64,000 nucleotides of DNA, taken from the NCBI RefSeq assembly GCF_900115015.1, contig NZ_FOUZ01000013.1, positions 38,205 through 102,204 of the forward strand, read 5' to 3'. Source of the stretch: Algoriella xinjiangensis (GTDB lineage: Bacteria > Bacteroidota > Bacteroidia > Flavobacteriales > Weeksellaceae). The notes beneath the pieces were generated by a model. It saw only the letters and a program-made list of their open reading frames with translations, was not told the origin of the DNA and did no database searches. Below, one piece after another: positions 1-9,467 of this stretch (position 1 is the first letter of the stretch; each line of letters starts with the position of its first letter). Position numbers and translations under genes: made by a program.

Positions 1-1
1 A

Positions 2-625
2 AAACCTGGGAAATTTAGTTATTCTCCTAATCAGCTTTTAGAAGTTGTGCAAGAGAATAAACTGACGCATTTGCCTATGTTTAAAGGGTTGGATTTTATT
101 GGGAATATTTCTGAAGAAGATTTGATAGAATTGTCTTTTGAAAATAAGGTTGTTGATTATACATCTTATTTAGAGAATTTTTTTCTGTCAGATTCAAGCA
201 CGCTTTTAGAAGCGATTCAGATGATGTACACGAATCAGGCGAATATACTTCCGATTATCAACGAACATTCTAATTACATAGGCTCGATAACAGAAAATGA
301 TATTATAAATACATTTGCAAACTTTCCTTTTGTATCTGCAGAAGGTGTTTCGATGTTAGTTTCGATAGCTGAAAAAGATTTATCGATGACGGCAATTTCT
401 AATATTATCGAGGCCAATAATGGTAAAATATTGGGTATGTTAATTGTTGGTTATAAGGATGATAGTGTGTATGTTTTGTTAAAATTTAGTTCGTCAAATT
501 TATTGACGATTGGCGAAACATTAGAACGCTATGGTTATCAAGTGATTCAAAAATTTTATAACGACGAAAAACAAGAATTACTGCAAAGTCGTTATGCGCA
601 GTTATTAAAATATATGAATACCTAA
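2..625 (+). CDS. CBS-domain protein, 5' end outside window
   Basis: The reading frame is open to the window edge, so the first codons are missing; 207 residues are visible. A GTG exists at 47 but falls inside a conserved-looking CBS segment, so I do not take it as the start. The visible part holds the end of one CBS repeat (the ...FIGNISEEDL stretch), a second CBS repeat (roughly ILPIINEHSNYIGSITENDI), and a C-terminal beta-rich half with an ACT-like look. It overlaps nadK by one base (TAATG), so the two are translated together. Flavobacterial homologues of about 220 residues occupy the same place before nadK. Ligand and function are unknown; CBS pairs usually bind adenosine nucleotides. Confidence 0.8.
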   Translation, partial: KPGKFSYSPNQLLEVVQENKLTHLPMFKGLDFIGNISEEDLIELSFENKVVDYTSYLENFFLSDSSTLLEAIQMMYTNQANILPIINEHSNYIGSITENDIINTFANFPFVSAEGVSMLVSIAEKDLSMTAISNIIEANNGKILGMLIVGYKDDSVYVLLKFSSSNLLTIGETLERYGYQVIQKFYNDEKQELLQSRYAQLLKYMNT

Positions 626-1509
626 TGATAAAAGTTGCTCTTTTCGGACAAAAAACAAGTACTTCTTTAGTTGATATTATATCTCCTTTTCTTAATTATT
701 TACACGACAATGAAATTGTTTATTGTGTCGAAAAAAAATTCTTAGAAATTTTAAAAGAATCGACAGATCTTAATTTAGAAAAAGTTGAAACCTATACTTC
801 GTACGAAGATTTAGATAAATCAGTAAAATTTTTATTTAGTTTTGGTGGAGACGGAACAATACTTTCTGCAACAACAATTGTAAAAGACACCATGATTCCG
901 ATAATCGGTGTAAATACTGGACGTTTAGGTTTTTTAGCAACAATCAATAAAAGTGTATTATTAGAACAGTTAGATAGTTTTTTTAGTGGCGATTATAATA
1001 TCATTCCACGCACTTTATTAACTGTAAAAAGAAGCGATGGCGTAGAAATTGAAAATAATTTTGCCATTAACGAAGTAACAGTTGTTCGCCGCGAAACAAC
1101 AAGTATGATAACTGTTGACACGTATTTGGATAACGAATTTTTAAATTCTTTTTGGTCTGATGGATTAATTATTTCAACACCAACAGGATCTACAGGATAT
1201 TCATTAAGCTGTGGAGGACCAATTGTACATCCATCCAATCAAAATTTTATAATTACACCAGTTGCGCCACATAATCTAAATGTACGTCCATTAGTTGTAT
1301 CAGAAGATGCAAAAATTGACTTAAAAATACGAAGTCGTGCCAACGAATATTTCTTATCCTTAGATTCTCGTAACTTTCCTTTAACAACTGATGTTGAATT
1401 GACAATAGAAAAAGCAGACTTTAAAATCTTAATTGTTGAAGCTGTAGACGCGACTTACTTTACAACTTTGAGAGAAAAAATGCTTTGGGGATCTGATAAA
1501 AGAAATTAA
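625..1509 (+). CDS. nadK: NAD kinase
   Basis: Phosphorylates NAD to NADP in the cytoplasm. The 294-residue product has the family signature GGDGT at residues 74-78 (Asp76 is the expected catalytic residue), NTGRLGFL near 97-104 and the glycine-rich TPTGSTGYSLSCGGP segment near 186-200 that binds NAD. Length is normal for bacterial NadK. The ATG overlaps the stop of the preceding CBS gene (TAATG), so this start is secure. A separate promoter lies downstream before porG, so nadK probably ends this small unit. Confidence 0.96.
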   Translation: MIKVALFGQKTSTSLVDIISPFLNYLHDNEIVYCVEKKFLEILKESTDLNLEKVETYTSYEDLDKSVKFLFSFGGDGTILSATTIVKDTMIPIIGVNTGRLGFLATINKSVLLEQLDSFFSGDYNIIPRTLLTVKRSDGVEIENNFAINEVTVVRRETTSMITVDTYLDNEFLNSFWSDGLIISTPTGSTGYSLSCGGPIVHPSNQNFIITPVAPHNLNVRPLVVSEDAKIDLKIRSRANEYFLSLDSRNFPLTTDVELTIEKADFKILIVEAVDATYFTTLREKMLWGSDKRN

Positions 1510-1543
1510 AATTTACAATAAAACTTCTTAATTTTTGTTAAAT

Positions 1544-1576
1544 CAGTTACGTTGAATTGACTTTTGTTTATATTTG
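1544..1576 (+). promoter_or_regulatory. promoter of the porG-uppS-bamA-skp operon
   Basis: TTTG at 1544-1547, then 21 bases, then TATATTTG at 1569-1576. This matches the Bacteroidota -33/-7 consensus (TTTG, TAnnTTTG). The predicted transcript start lies near 1582, giving a leader of about 45 bases to the porG ATG. Confidence 0.65.
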
Positions 1577-1626
1577 TTCGAATTTAATAGATATCTAAAG
1601 CAAAAGCCGAAAAAATAATAGAACAC

Positions 1627-2400
1627 ATGAGAAGATTATTTTTGTTCGTTTTTATACTGTGCACTTCGCAAATGATTTTTGCGCAAAGACACGAACTCGG
1701 AATTTTTGCTGGTGGAGCAAATGTGATTGGAGATATAGGTAAAGGCAGTTATATCAATCCTTTTCCAACAAAAACAGAACCAGGTGGAAAGATTTTTTTA
1801 CCAATTTCTATAGGAGGTTTATACCGTTTTAATATCAATCCGTACATGGGTTTTAGAGCAAATATATCTTATTCTAAAGTTGGTGCTAGCGATCATCGTT
1901 CAAAAGAGCAATATAAATTAGATAGAAATAAAAATTTCAGAAATAATATTGTAGAAGGTTCTTTAATGTTCGAGTATAATTTCTTTAATATCAATGATGA
2001 TCAAGAAACTGCACAATCTCCTTATTTATTTTTTGGAGTTGGAGCTTTTTCAGCGAAAGGAAAAGAATACGATTATAGTGCAACAGATAACACTATTATA
2101 GAAAAAACAAAATACAATTCAAATTTAACCATTCCTTTTGGTGTTGGGTATAAATTTAGATTTAATTATAGTTGGATTTTATCATTTGAGACAGGTGTAC
2201 GTTACACAAGCTCAGATTATTTAGATTATAATACAGGAAAGTTTACGGACAATTTCAAAAATGCAATTGCTGACGGAGTTTTACCTGTAGATGAATTTGA
2301 TAAAAGACATTTTGGAAACACATCAAACAAAGATTGGTATGTTTTATCAGGAATTACCTTAACATATAGTTTCGGACGTCCTGCATGTTATTGCGATTAA
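1627..2400 (+). CDS. porG: DUF6089/PorG-type outer-membrane beta-barrel protein
   Basis: 257 residues beginning with a signal peptide (MRRLFLFVFIL..., likely cut after FAQ at residue 20). The rest alternates short aromatic/glycine beta-strands (GVGYKFRFNYSWILSFETG, SGITLTYSFG), as expected for a small eight-stranded-like barrel. In flavobacteria the gene directly before uppS and bamA belongs to DUF6089, the family containing the type IX secretion component PorG of Porphyromonas; the assignment here rests on that context plus the barrel pattern. The product ends in CYCD rather than the usual terminal aromatic residue of an OMP. Function in secretion is an inference. Confidence 0.68.
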   Translation: MRRLFLFVFILCTSQMIFAQRHELGIFAGGANVIGDIGKGSYINPFPTKTEPGGKIFLPISIGGLYRFNINPYMGFRANISYSKVGASDHRSKEQYKLDRNKNFRNNIVEGSLMFEYNFFNINDDQETAQSPYLFFGVGAFSAKGKEYDYSATDNTIIEKTKYNSNLTIPFGVGYKFRFNYSWILSFETGVRYTSSDYLDYNTGKFTDNFKNAIADGVLPVDEFDKRHFGNTSNKDWYVLSGITLTYSFGRPACYCD

Positions 2401-2405
2401 GAAAA

Positions 2406-3155
2406 ATGGAGATTAGTTTAGAAAACCAAATAGATAAGAATAATTTACCTAATCACGTAGCCATCATTATGGATGGAAACGGAAGATGGGCAAAGAAGAA
2501 TGGAAAAGAAAGAACTTTTGGTCACAAAAGCGCTTTAGGAGCCGTACGTTCTTCTATAGAAACTTGCCGAAAATTAGGAATACAATATCTTACACTTTAT
2601 GCTTTTTCTACCGAAAATTGGAATCGTCCAAAACTTGAAGTTACAGTTTTAATGACTTTATTAAGTTCTGCCATCAAAGATGAAATAAAAGAACTTCATA
2701 AAAATGGTATTCGATTAAATGTAATTGGCGATATGACCAAATTACCACGAAAAGCCAACAAAGACTTAACCGAAGCAATGGAATTAACCAAGGCTAATAC
2801 CAGTTGCGTATTAACATTGGCATTAAGTTATGGTTCTAAAGAAGAATTACTAAGTGCAATAAAAACAATTGCGCATCAGTATAAAGAAGGCGAAATAACC
2901 GATCAAGATTTTAACGAAGAATTAGTTCACAAAAACCTATATACTCACGATCTACCAATGGTAGATTTAATGATTAGAACAAGCGGAGAAACACGTATCA
3001 GTAATTTCTTATTATGGCAAATAGCCTATGCAGAATTATATTTTACAGAAGTTCTTTGGCCTGATTTTAAAGAAGAAGAATTTTATAAAGCCATTTTAAA
3101 TTATCAAAACCGCGAACGCAGATTTGGTAAAATAAGCGAGCAATTAACGAACTAA
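2406..3155 (+). CDS. uppS: undecaprenyl diphosphate synthase (isoprenyl transferase)
   Basis: Builds the C55 lipid carrier for peptidoglycan and other cell-wall polymers by cis-condensation of isopentenyl diphosphate. Signatures are HVAIIMDGNGRWAKK at the N-terminus (Asp23 catalytic), FSTENWNRP, and RTSGETRISNFLLWQ near the C-terminus. An upstream ATG at 2385 would overlap porG by 16 bases; I prefer the ATG at 2406, just after the porG stop, which gives 249 residues, the normal family length. It sits in the outer-membrane biogenesis operon between porG and bamA. Confidence 0.95.
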   Translation: MEISLENQIDKNNLPNHVAIIMDGNGRWAKKNGKERTFGHKSALGAVRSSIETCRKLGIQYLTLYAFSTENWNRPKLEVTVLMTLLSSAIKDEIKELHKNGIRLNVIGDMTKLPRKANKDLTEAMELTKANTSCVLTLALSYGSKEELLSAIKTIAHQYKEGEITDQDFNEELVHKNLYTHDLPMVDLMIRTSGETRISNFLLWQIAYAELYFTEVLWPDFKEEEFYKAILNYQNRERRFGKISEQLTN

Positions 3156-3175
3156 TCGAACTGAAACAGAGGATT

Positions 3176-5698
3176 ATGAAGAAAATTTTTTGGACAATGT
3201 GCATGCTAGGTGCTTATATGGCACACGCGCAAGTAGTCGACTCTACTAAAAACATTGATTCAACTCAACAAGATAATTTTGTTATAGATTATGCAAATGC
3301 AAAAACATTTAAATTAAAAGATGTTCTTGTATCAGGAGATACCAAATTCTCTAAAAACCAAATTATCCGTTATGCAGGTTTTGCGATTGGCGAAGACATA
3401 GAATTGCCTGGTACAAAAGTAAATAATGCTGTAAAAAAGCTATGGAGATCAAATTTATTTTCGGATATTGATTTATACGTAGCTAAAATAGAAGGCGATC
3501 AAGTTACTTTAGAGCTTGCTTTAATATCTGTTCCAAGTTTAGGAGAAATCAAAATTAATGGGGTTAAAAAATCGCAACGCGAAGATTTAATCAAGCAAAA
3601 TAAATTAAACCCAGGTGTAAAAGTTACCCAAAGTTTAATTAACACGACACGTAATAAAATCAAGGATTATTACACAGGAAAAGGTTTTCCGAACTCAACA
3701 ATAGTTGTAGATCGTCAGCCAGTTGTTGGTAAAGAAGACGAAGAAAATATTACATTAAATGTTTCGAAAGGAGAACGTGTTAAAATCAAAGACATTATTT
3801 TTGAAGGTAATACGAATTTAACTTCGGCACGTTTACGTAAAAAAGGATTTAAAAATACAAAACGTAAATCTATAAACGTTTTCAAATCGTCTAAAATGAT
3901 TCCTGAAAAGTATCAAGAAGATTTAAAAACAGTTGTAGAAGAATACAAATCTGTAGGTTTTAGAGATGCAAAAATTGCTTCAGAAGAAGTTCAGAAAGTT
4001 GATGATAAAAACGTTATCGTAAAAGTTAAAATAGAAGAAGGTAAACCATATTATTTAGGTAATGTAACTTTTTCTGGTAACTCTATCTTTACTTCGGATC
4101 AATTACAACGTATATTTTCGTACAAAACAGGAGATCGTTATGATGCTGTAGGTATCAATAAAAAGATTTCTGGTTCAGAAAAAGACGATGATATTTCGAC
4201 TTTATATATGGACAGAGGTTATTTGTTTGCAAAAGCAGTTCCTGTAGAAAAAAGTGTAAAAAATGATACAATTGATTTAGATATAAAAATTTACGAAGGC
4301 GTACAAGCTACTTTAAACAAAGTAATGATTAACGGAAATACAGAAGCCCATGATCATATTTTGTACCGTGAGTTAAGAACAAAACCTGGAGATTTATTCT
4401 CTAAATCTGACATCAAACGTACAATGATGGAATTAGCTGGTTTAGGATATTTAGAGCCAACGCAAATTGTACCAGATATTCAACCAAATCCAGAAAATAA
4501 TACAGTTGATGTAGAATGGAAAGTTGCACCAAAATCATCTTCTCAAGTAGAATTACAAGGAGGATATGGAGCAGGAACTTTTATCGGAACATTAGGATTA
4601 ACGTTTGGTAACTTTTCAATCAAAAATATATTTAATAGAAAAGCATGGAAACCTGTACCAATGGGAGATGGACAGTCTTTATCTTTACGTGCGCAAGCAG
4701 GTAATGGATACAAAAACTACAGTTTCTCTTTTACAGAGCCATGGATAGGTGGTAAACGCCCAACAGCTTTATCAACATCTGTTTACTATTCTCAATATGA
4801 TTATAGAGATAATTACGGACAAAAATCTAAATTAGATATCATTGGAGGATCAGTTGGTTTAACAAAGTTATTAACTTGGCCAGATGATTATTTCAGATTA
4901 TCACATTCTATCGCTTATCAACGTTATAATTTTGATAACTATAACTTATCAGTTGGTAATTTAGAATATGAAAATGGTTCGTCAAATAACTTAAACTATA
5001 CAATTGGTTTAACACGTAATTCAGCAGGACCAGATCCAATTTTTCCACAATCAGGATCAGAAATTAGCTTAGCTTTTACAACGACTTTTCCATATTCGTC
5101 TGTAAATAACAAAGACTATTCAAATATCACTGATGTAGAGAAGTTTAAATGGTTAGAGTATTACAAATTCAAAGCAAAAGCATATTTCTATAAAGAATTA
5201 ACAGGAAAGTTAGTTTTAAAAGCTGGAGGAGAATTTGGAGTTTTAGGAACATATAACCGTAAAGTAGGAACGATTCCTTTCGAACGTTTTTATTTAGGAG
5301 GAACAGGATTGAACCAAAACCGTTTTGATGGACGCGAAATCATCTCTTTAAGAGGTTACGAAGATGCAACAAATTCTGGTGGACAAACAGGAGATATTAC
5401 ACCAGAAGGAGGTGGAACAATCTACAATAAATATACGTTAGAGTTACGTTACCCAATTACAATGAGCCAAACAGCTAAAATTTATGCATTAACTTTTGCA
5501 GAAGGTGGTAATGTTTGGAACAATACAAGCGAATTTAAACCGTTTGAGTTAAAACGTTCGGTTGGTGCAGGTGTACGTATTTTTATGCCAGCATTCGGAT
5601 TATTAGGATTTGACTTTGGATATGGACTTGATAAAGGATTTGGACAAACAGAACGCTCTGGTTTTCAAACACACTTTATCATCGGACAACAATTCTAA
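3176..5698 (+). CDS. bamA: outer-membrane protein assembly factor BamA
   Basis: Core of the BAM machine that folds beta-barrels into the outer membrane. The 840-residue product has a signal peptide (cut after AHAQ near residue 19), successive POTRA repeats over about residues 45-430 (each with a GN-containing strand such as ITFxGN/VTFSGNSIF), and a C-terminal Omp85 barrel with the GGTGLNQNRFDGREIISLRGYE lid-lock region and the final residue Phe (IIGQQF). Spacing to uppS is 20 bases and the two skp genes follow, the usual flavobacterial order. Confidence 0.95.
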   Translation: MKKIFWTMCMLGAYMAHAQVVDSTKNIDSTQQDNFVIDYANAKTFKLKDVLVSGDTKFSKNQIIRYAGFAIGEDIELPGTKVNNAVKKLWRSNLFSDIDLYVAKIEGDQVTLELALISVPSLGEIKINGVKKSQREDLIKQNKLNPGVKVTQSLINTTRNKIKDYYTGKGFPNSTIVVDRQPVVGKEDEENITLNVSKGERVKIKDIIFEGNTNLTSARLRKKGFKNTKRKSINVFKSSKMIPEKYQEDLKTVVEEYKSVGFRDAKIASEEVQKVDDKNVIVKVKIEEGKPYYLGNVTFSGNSIFTSDQLQRIFSYKTGDRYDAVGINKKISGSEKDDDISTLYMDRGYLFAKAVPVEKSVKNDTIDLDIKIYEGVQATLNKVMINGNTEAHDHILYRELRTKPGDLFSKSDIKRTMMELAGLGYLEPTQIVPDIQPNPENNTVDVEWKVAPKSSSQVELQGGYGAGTFIGTLGLTFGNFSIKNIFNRKAWKPVPMGDGQSLSLRAQAGNGYKNYSFSFTEPWIGGKRPTALSTSVYYSQYDYRDNYGQKSKLDIIGGSVGLTKLLTWPDDYFRLSHSIAYQRYNFDNYNLSVGNLEYENGSSNNLNYTIGLTRNSAGPDPIFPQSGSEISLAFTTTFPYSSVNNKDYSNITDVEKFKWLEYYKFKAKAYFYKELTGKLVLKAGGEFGVLGTYNRKVGTIPFERFYLGGTGLNQNRFDGREIISLRGYEDATNSGGQTGDITPEGGGTIYNKYTLELRYPITMSQTAKIYALTFAEGGNVWNNTSEFKPFELKRSVGAGVRIFMPAFGLLGFDFGYGLDKGFGQTERSGFQTHFIIGQQF

Positions 5699-5756
5699 TC
5701 GTTTAATAATTAACCAAAACGTTTTGGCATAATTTTAGAATTAACACAACGAGAAT

Positions 5757-6335
5757 ATGAAAAAATGGATTAGTTTTATTGCATTGTTCCTTGGATTAGC
5801 AAGTTTTACATTTGCCCAAAAATTTTGTTACGTCGATTCACAGTATATTTTAGAAAATTTACCAGAATATACATCATCGCAAAACAGATTAAAATCTCAA
5901 ACAGAGTCTTGGCAAAAAGAAATTGAGCAAAAACAAGAAAATTTAGCTAAATTACAAGCCGAATTTGAAGCTGAAAAGATTTTATTGACAGCCGAACAAG
6001 TTAAAGAACAAGAAAAAAAGCTTGCTGAAGAAATACAAGCTGTAAAGTCTTTACAAGACAAACGTTATGGACCAACTGGAGATTTAGTAAATTTACGAAG
6101 ATCAATGGTGAAACCTTTACAAGATCAAATTTACAATGCAACAAAAGAGGTTGCAGATAAACGCGGTTATAGTTTTGTATTTGATAAAGGAAGCGATTTG
6201 ATAATGATTTATACAGATCCAAAATTTGATATTAGTCGTGAAGTTTTACAAACATTAAAACCAGAATTAAAACAAGAACGAAATAATACAAATACCAACA
6301 CAAAAGGGACGTCAGCGTCTAAAAAGAAGAAATAA
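5757..6335 (+). CDS. Skp/OmpH-family periplasmic chaperone, copy 1
   Basis: Periplasmic holdase for unfolded outer-membrane proteins. The 192-residue product has a signal peptide ending in FTFAQ, an initial strand (FCYVDSQYILENLP), a long charged coiled coil over about residues 40-105 rich in Gln/Glu/Lys, and a C-terminal strand region. It carries an unusual low-complexity tail, NNTNTNTKGTSASKKKK, that the second copy lacks. It follows bamA by 58 bases and is followed by a shorter paralogue, consistent with supply of clients to BamA. Confidence 0.9.
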   Translation: MKKWISFIALFLGLASFTFAQKFCYVDSQYILENLPEYTSSQNRLKSQTESWQKEIEQKQENLAKLQAEFEAEKILLTAEQVKEQEKKLAEEIQAVKSLQDKRYGPTGDLVNLRRSMVKPLQDQIYNATKEVADKRGYSFVFDKGSDLIMIYTDPKFDISREVLQTLKPELKQERNNTNTNTKGTSASKKKK

Positions 6336-6370
6336 AACAAAGGAAATAATTTTAATAAACAAACTAGAAA

Positions 6371-6886
6371 ATGAAACAAATTAGATTGATAGCTGTATTT
6401 ACAATGATGGTTTTTGGTAGCGTTTTAACTTTCGCACAAGAATTAGCTCATATTGATACACAAGCCGTAATTGATGCAATGCCAGCTTACAAAAAAGCTG
6501 AAGCTGATTTAGAAGTACTTGGAAAAAAACACCAAGATAAAATTGCTTCATTACAAGGAGAGTACAAAACATTTATGGAAACTGCTCAAAAAGACTTAGC
6601 TGGTAAATCTCAAGAAGAAGCGCAAAAATTAATTGCTGCTAATAAATACCAAGAAAAAGAGCAAGAATTACAAAAAAAATACGAAAGTTACGCTAAAGCT
6701 GCGCAAGAAGAAATGGCTGCGAAAGAAAAAGCTTTAATGGAACCTATCGAAAAAAGAGTAATGGAAGCAATCAATTCTGTTGCTGCTAAAAAAGGAATTA
6801 AATATGTTTTACCTGCAGGTGTATTAGTTTACAAAAATGGAGGTTACGATTTATTTAACGACGTTAAAAAAGAATTAGGATTATAA
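6371..6886 (+). CDS. Skp/OmpH-family periplasmic chaperone, copy 2
   Basis: 171 residues with a signal peptide (cut after TFAQ), the strand AHIDTQAVIDAMPAY, and a coiled coil rich in Gln, Glu, Lys and Ala over about residues 35-120, then the C-terminal strand KGIKYVLPAGVLVYKNGG typical of OmpH-like chaperones. It is the last gene of the operon: a strong terminator follows at 6910. It is clearly related to copy 1 in plan but diverged in sequence, so the pair may differ in client range. Confidence 0.9.
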   Translation: MKQIRLIAVFTMMVFGSVLTFAQELAHIDTQAVIDAMPAYKKAEADLEVLGKKHQDKIASLQGEYKTFMETAQKDLAGKSQEEAQKLIAANKYQEKEQELQKKYESYAKAAQEEMAAKEKALMEPIEKRVMEAINSVAAKKGIKYVLPAGVLVYKNGGYDLFNDVKKELGL

Positions 6887-6909
6887 TAATAAATTTTATT
6901 AATATCTTT

Positions 6910-6936
6910 AAGCCACTATTTTAGTGGCTTTTTTTT
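6910..6936 (+). terminator. terminator of the bamA/skp operon
   Basis: Stem AAGCCACTA / TAGTGGCTT with a TTT loop followed by six T residues. Confidence 0.85.
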
Positions 6937-6942
6937 ATATCT

Positions 6943-7797
6943 ATGAAAAGAATTTTAATTACAGGAGCAAATGGACAATTAGGACAATCTGTCTTAGAAC
7001 AATCCAAAAATTACAAAGAAATTGAATGCTTTTTTGCAACACAAGATCAATTGGATATTACAAATGAGGAATTAATCAAGACCTATTTTGAAGATAAGAA
7101 TTTTGATTTCGTTGTAAATTGTGCGGCTTATACAGCAGTTGATAAAGCAGAAGATGACCAAGAAAATGCATTTTTAGTAAATGCAAAAGCTGTTGAATAT
7201 TTAGCTAAAATTACGGCTGAAAAAAACATTCCATTTATACATGTTTCAACAGATTATGTTTTTGATGGAACCGAAGCTAAACCTCGTTTAGAAACAGACC
7301 AAACAAATCCGATTGGTGTTTATGGTGTAACAAAATTGCAAGGAGAGGAATTTGCTTTAAATAACAATCCAAAAACAATTATTTTACGCACAGCTTGGGT
7401 TTATTCTCGATTTGCAAATAACTTCGTTAAAACGATGCTTAGATTGTTTAATGAGAAAGATTCGTTGTCTGTAGTTTCGGATCAAATTGGTTCGCCAACT
7501 AATGCATTAGATTTAGCGAAAGCAATTTTAGATATTATTTCGAAAGATGATTTAGTATATGGTATTTTCAATTATTCTAACGAAGGCGAATGTTCTTGGT
7601 TTGATTTTGCAACAAAAATTAAAGAATTTTCTGGTGCAACAATTGAGATTAATCCTGTACCAACTTCAGCTTTTCCTACAAAAGCAAAACGTCCTGCATA
7701 TAGTTTATTAGACAAAACAAAAATCAAAGAAACGTATCAAGTTGATGTTCCGAATTGGGAAGATAGTTTAAAACAAGAATTGAAACATTTAGTATAA
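6943..7797 (+). CDS. rfbD: dTDP-4-dehydrorhamnose reductase
   Basis: Last step of dTDP-L-rhamnose synthesis, using NAD(P)H. The 284-residue product is an extended short-chain dehydrogenase: nucleotide motif TGANGQLGQ at residues 7-15, STDYVFDG, and the catalytic YGVTK (YxxxK). The other rhamnose genes (rfbA, B, C) are not nearby, so this is a solitary copy. It begins only seven bases after the terminator of the skp operon, and ends at a bidirectional terminator shared with serS. A role in another nucleotide-sugar pathway is possible since the family is broad. Confidence 0.88.
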   Translation: MKRILITGANGQLGQSVLEQSKNYKEIECFFATQDQLDITNEELIKTYFEDKNFDFVVNCAAYTAVDKAEDDQENAFLVNAKAVEYLAKITAEKNIPFIHVSTDYVFDGTEAKPRLETDQTNPIGVYGVTKLQGEEFALNNNPKTIILRTAWVYSRFANNFVKTMLRLFNEKDSLSVVSDQIGSPTNALDLAKAILDIISKDDLVYGIFNYSNEGECSWFDFATKIKEFSGATIEINPVPTSAFPTKAKRPAYSLLDKTKIKETYQVDVPNWEDSLKQELKHLV

Positions 7798-7818
7798 AAT
7801 CTAAAGTTTAACCAAAAT

Positions 7819-7852
7819 AAAAAGCTCGAGAATTATCTCGAGCTTTCTTTTT
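7819..7852. terminator. bidirectional terminator between rfbD and serS
   Basis: Stem AAAGCTCGAG / CTCGAGCTTT around AATTAT, with A residues before and T residues after, placed between convergent genes. Confidence 0.85.
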
Positions 7853-7867
7853 ATATCAATTTTGATC

Positions 7868-9136
7868 TTAATCTAAAATATCAAAACGTGTATAAGAACG
7901 TAAAGCTTTAGGAATAACAACTGTTCCGTCTGCTTGTTGATGATTCTCTAAAATAGACGCTAAAATACGTGGTAAAGCCAAAGCAGAACCATTTAAACTA
8001 TGCGCTAACTGCGTACCATTTTCGTCTTTGTAACGTAATTTTAAACGATTTGTTTGAAATGTTTCAAAATTTGAAACAGAAGAAACTTCTAACCATTTTT
8101 CTTGTGCTTGTGAAAAAACTTCAAAATCATAAGTAATAGCAGATGCAAATCCTGTATCACCACCACAAAGTCTTAAAATACGGTAAGGTAATTCTAACGC
8201 TTCCAATAAACCTTTTATGTGCTCAACCATTGTGTCTAATGCTGCGTAAGAATTTTCTGGTTTTTCTATGCGAACAATTTCTACTTTTTCAAATTGGTGC
8301 AAACGATTTAAACCTCTTACATCTTTTCCATAAGAACCAGCTTCACGACGGAAACATGGCGAATATGCAGTTAATGTAATTGGTAATTCTTCTGCTTTTA
8401 CCAACACATCGCGGTAAATATTTGTTACAGGTATTTCTGATGTTGGAATTAAATACAAATCATCTTCCTGTATATAATACATTTGCCCTTCTTTGTCTGG
8501 TAATTGTCCAGTTCCGTATCCAGAAGCTTCATTTACAACGAATGGCGGAACAATTTCTGTATAACCAGCATCTGAATTTGTATCTAAGAAAAATTGGATT
8601 AAGGCACGTTGTAAACGAGCACCTTTTCCTTTATAAACAGGAAAACCAGCACCAGCAATTTTAACACCTAATTCAAAATCAATAATATCAAATTTCTTTG
8701 CTAATTCCCAATGTGGTAAATTGTTTGGTTTTGCAATTGCTTCACCATGTTCAAAAACAATTTCATTGTCTTCTGCATCTCTACCAGCTTTTACACTTTC
8801 ATTCGGAACATTCGGAATTTGATATAAAATCTCTTTAACGGAGTTTTCGTAAGCAGATAATAAATCTTGTAACTCTTTTGATTGTGTTTTTAAATCAACA
8901 GTTTTATTTTTTAATTCATTAGCCTCTTCCGATCTTCCATCTTTAAACAAATTACCAATTTCTTTTGCTAATTTGTTGGATTCAGCTAATATATTATCTA
9001 ATTCAAACTGAGTTTTACGACGAAGTTCATCAACAGTTAAAACTTCATCAACAAGACCTAAATTTTTGAAGTTACGTTTTTTAAGTCCTTCAATTACACG
9101 ATCTTTGTTTTCTTGAATGTAAGAAACTACTAGCAT
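7868..9136 (-). CDS. serS: seryl-tRNA synthetase
   Basis: Class II aminoacyl-tRNA synthetase charging tRNA-Ser. 422 residues: N-terminal coiled-coil arm over about residues 25-105 (TVDELRRKTQFELDNILAE...), then the catalytic domain with motif 2 (CFRREAGSYGKDVRGLNRLHQFEKVE, quoted in part) and motif 3 (LNGSALALPRILASILEN). The N-terminus MLVVSYIQENKDRVIEGL is typical of the family, and a -7 box at 9155-9162 lies about 20 bases upstream, supporting this ATG. Confidence 0.97.
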   Translation of the reverse strand: MLVVSYIQENKDRVIEGLKKRNFKNLGLVDEVLTVDELRRKTQFELDNILAESNKLAKEIGNLFKDGRSEEANELKNKTVDLKTQSKELQDLLSAYENSVKEILYQIPNVPNESVKAGRDAEDNEIVFEHGEAIAKPNNLPHWELAKKFDIIDFELGVKIAGAGFPVYKGKGARLQRALIQFFLDTNSDAGYTEIVPPFVVNEASGYGTGQLPDKEGQMYYIQEDDLYLIPTSEIPVTNIYRDVLVKAEELPITLTAYSPCFRREAGSYGKDVRGLNRLHQFEKVEIVRIEKPENSYAALDTMVEHIKGLLEALELPYRILRLCGGDTGFASAITYDFEVFSQAQEKWLEVSSVSNFETFQTNRLKLRYKDENGTQLAHSLNGSALALPRILASILENHQQADGTVVIPKALRSYTRFDILD

Positions 9137-9154
9137 ATCTTAATTAATTTTATA

Positions 9155-9162
9155 CAAATGTA
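9155..9162 (-). promoter_or_regulatory. -7 element of serS
   Basis: Minus-strand TACATTTG (CAAATGTA as written), matching TAnnTTTG, about 20 bases before the serS ATG. No clear -33 TTTG at normal spacing. Confidence 0.5.
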
Positions 9163-9413
9163 TTAATAATTAATTTTTTTGTTGAATGTTTAAATGATTA
9201 ACTACAAAAAAAGCCAACATTTTATCGATTCAAGATTAATAATTTGACTATAATAGATAAAATAAACTACTATTATATTTTACAAAAATAAATATAGAAT
9301 TGTAAAAAAATACATAACAAATTGTTTTTAAGCATTTTACGTTACGTTTAAAAAGAAAATAGTATTACAATCATATTACATTCATTTTACACGATAAAAC
9401 TTGCAAACACAAA

Positions 9414-9421
9414 TATCTTTG
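9414..9421 (+). promoter_or_regulatory. -7 element of the Ala-rich lipoprotein gene
   Basis: TATCTTTG matches TAnnTTTG. The predicted leader is about 40 bases and ends in the A-rich AATAAAACA before the ATG. A good -33 match is not evident. Confidence 0.5.
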
Positions 9422-9467
9422 ACAAAGAAAATTAATCGAAATTATTAATAATTAAAACAATAAAACA

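Larger units (their letters stand above)
9137..9467. other. intergenic region between serS and the Ala-rich lipoprotein gene
   Basis: This 331-base A+T-rich stretch separates two divergent genes. It holds a minus-strand -7 element for serS (9155-9162) and a plus-strand -7 element at 9414-9421. I see no open frame of convincing quality and no strong hairpin in the middle portion (about 9170-9400). Confidence 0.6.

Noticed and set aside
993..1238. Minus-strand frame of 81 codons inside nadK
   Set aside because: It lies wholly within a well-supported gene with clear motifs on the plus strand; it has no promoter and no recognisable domain.
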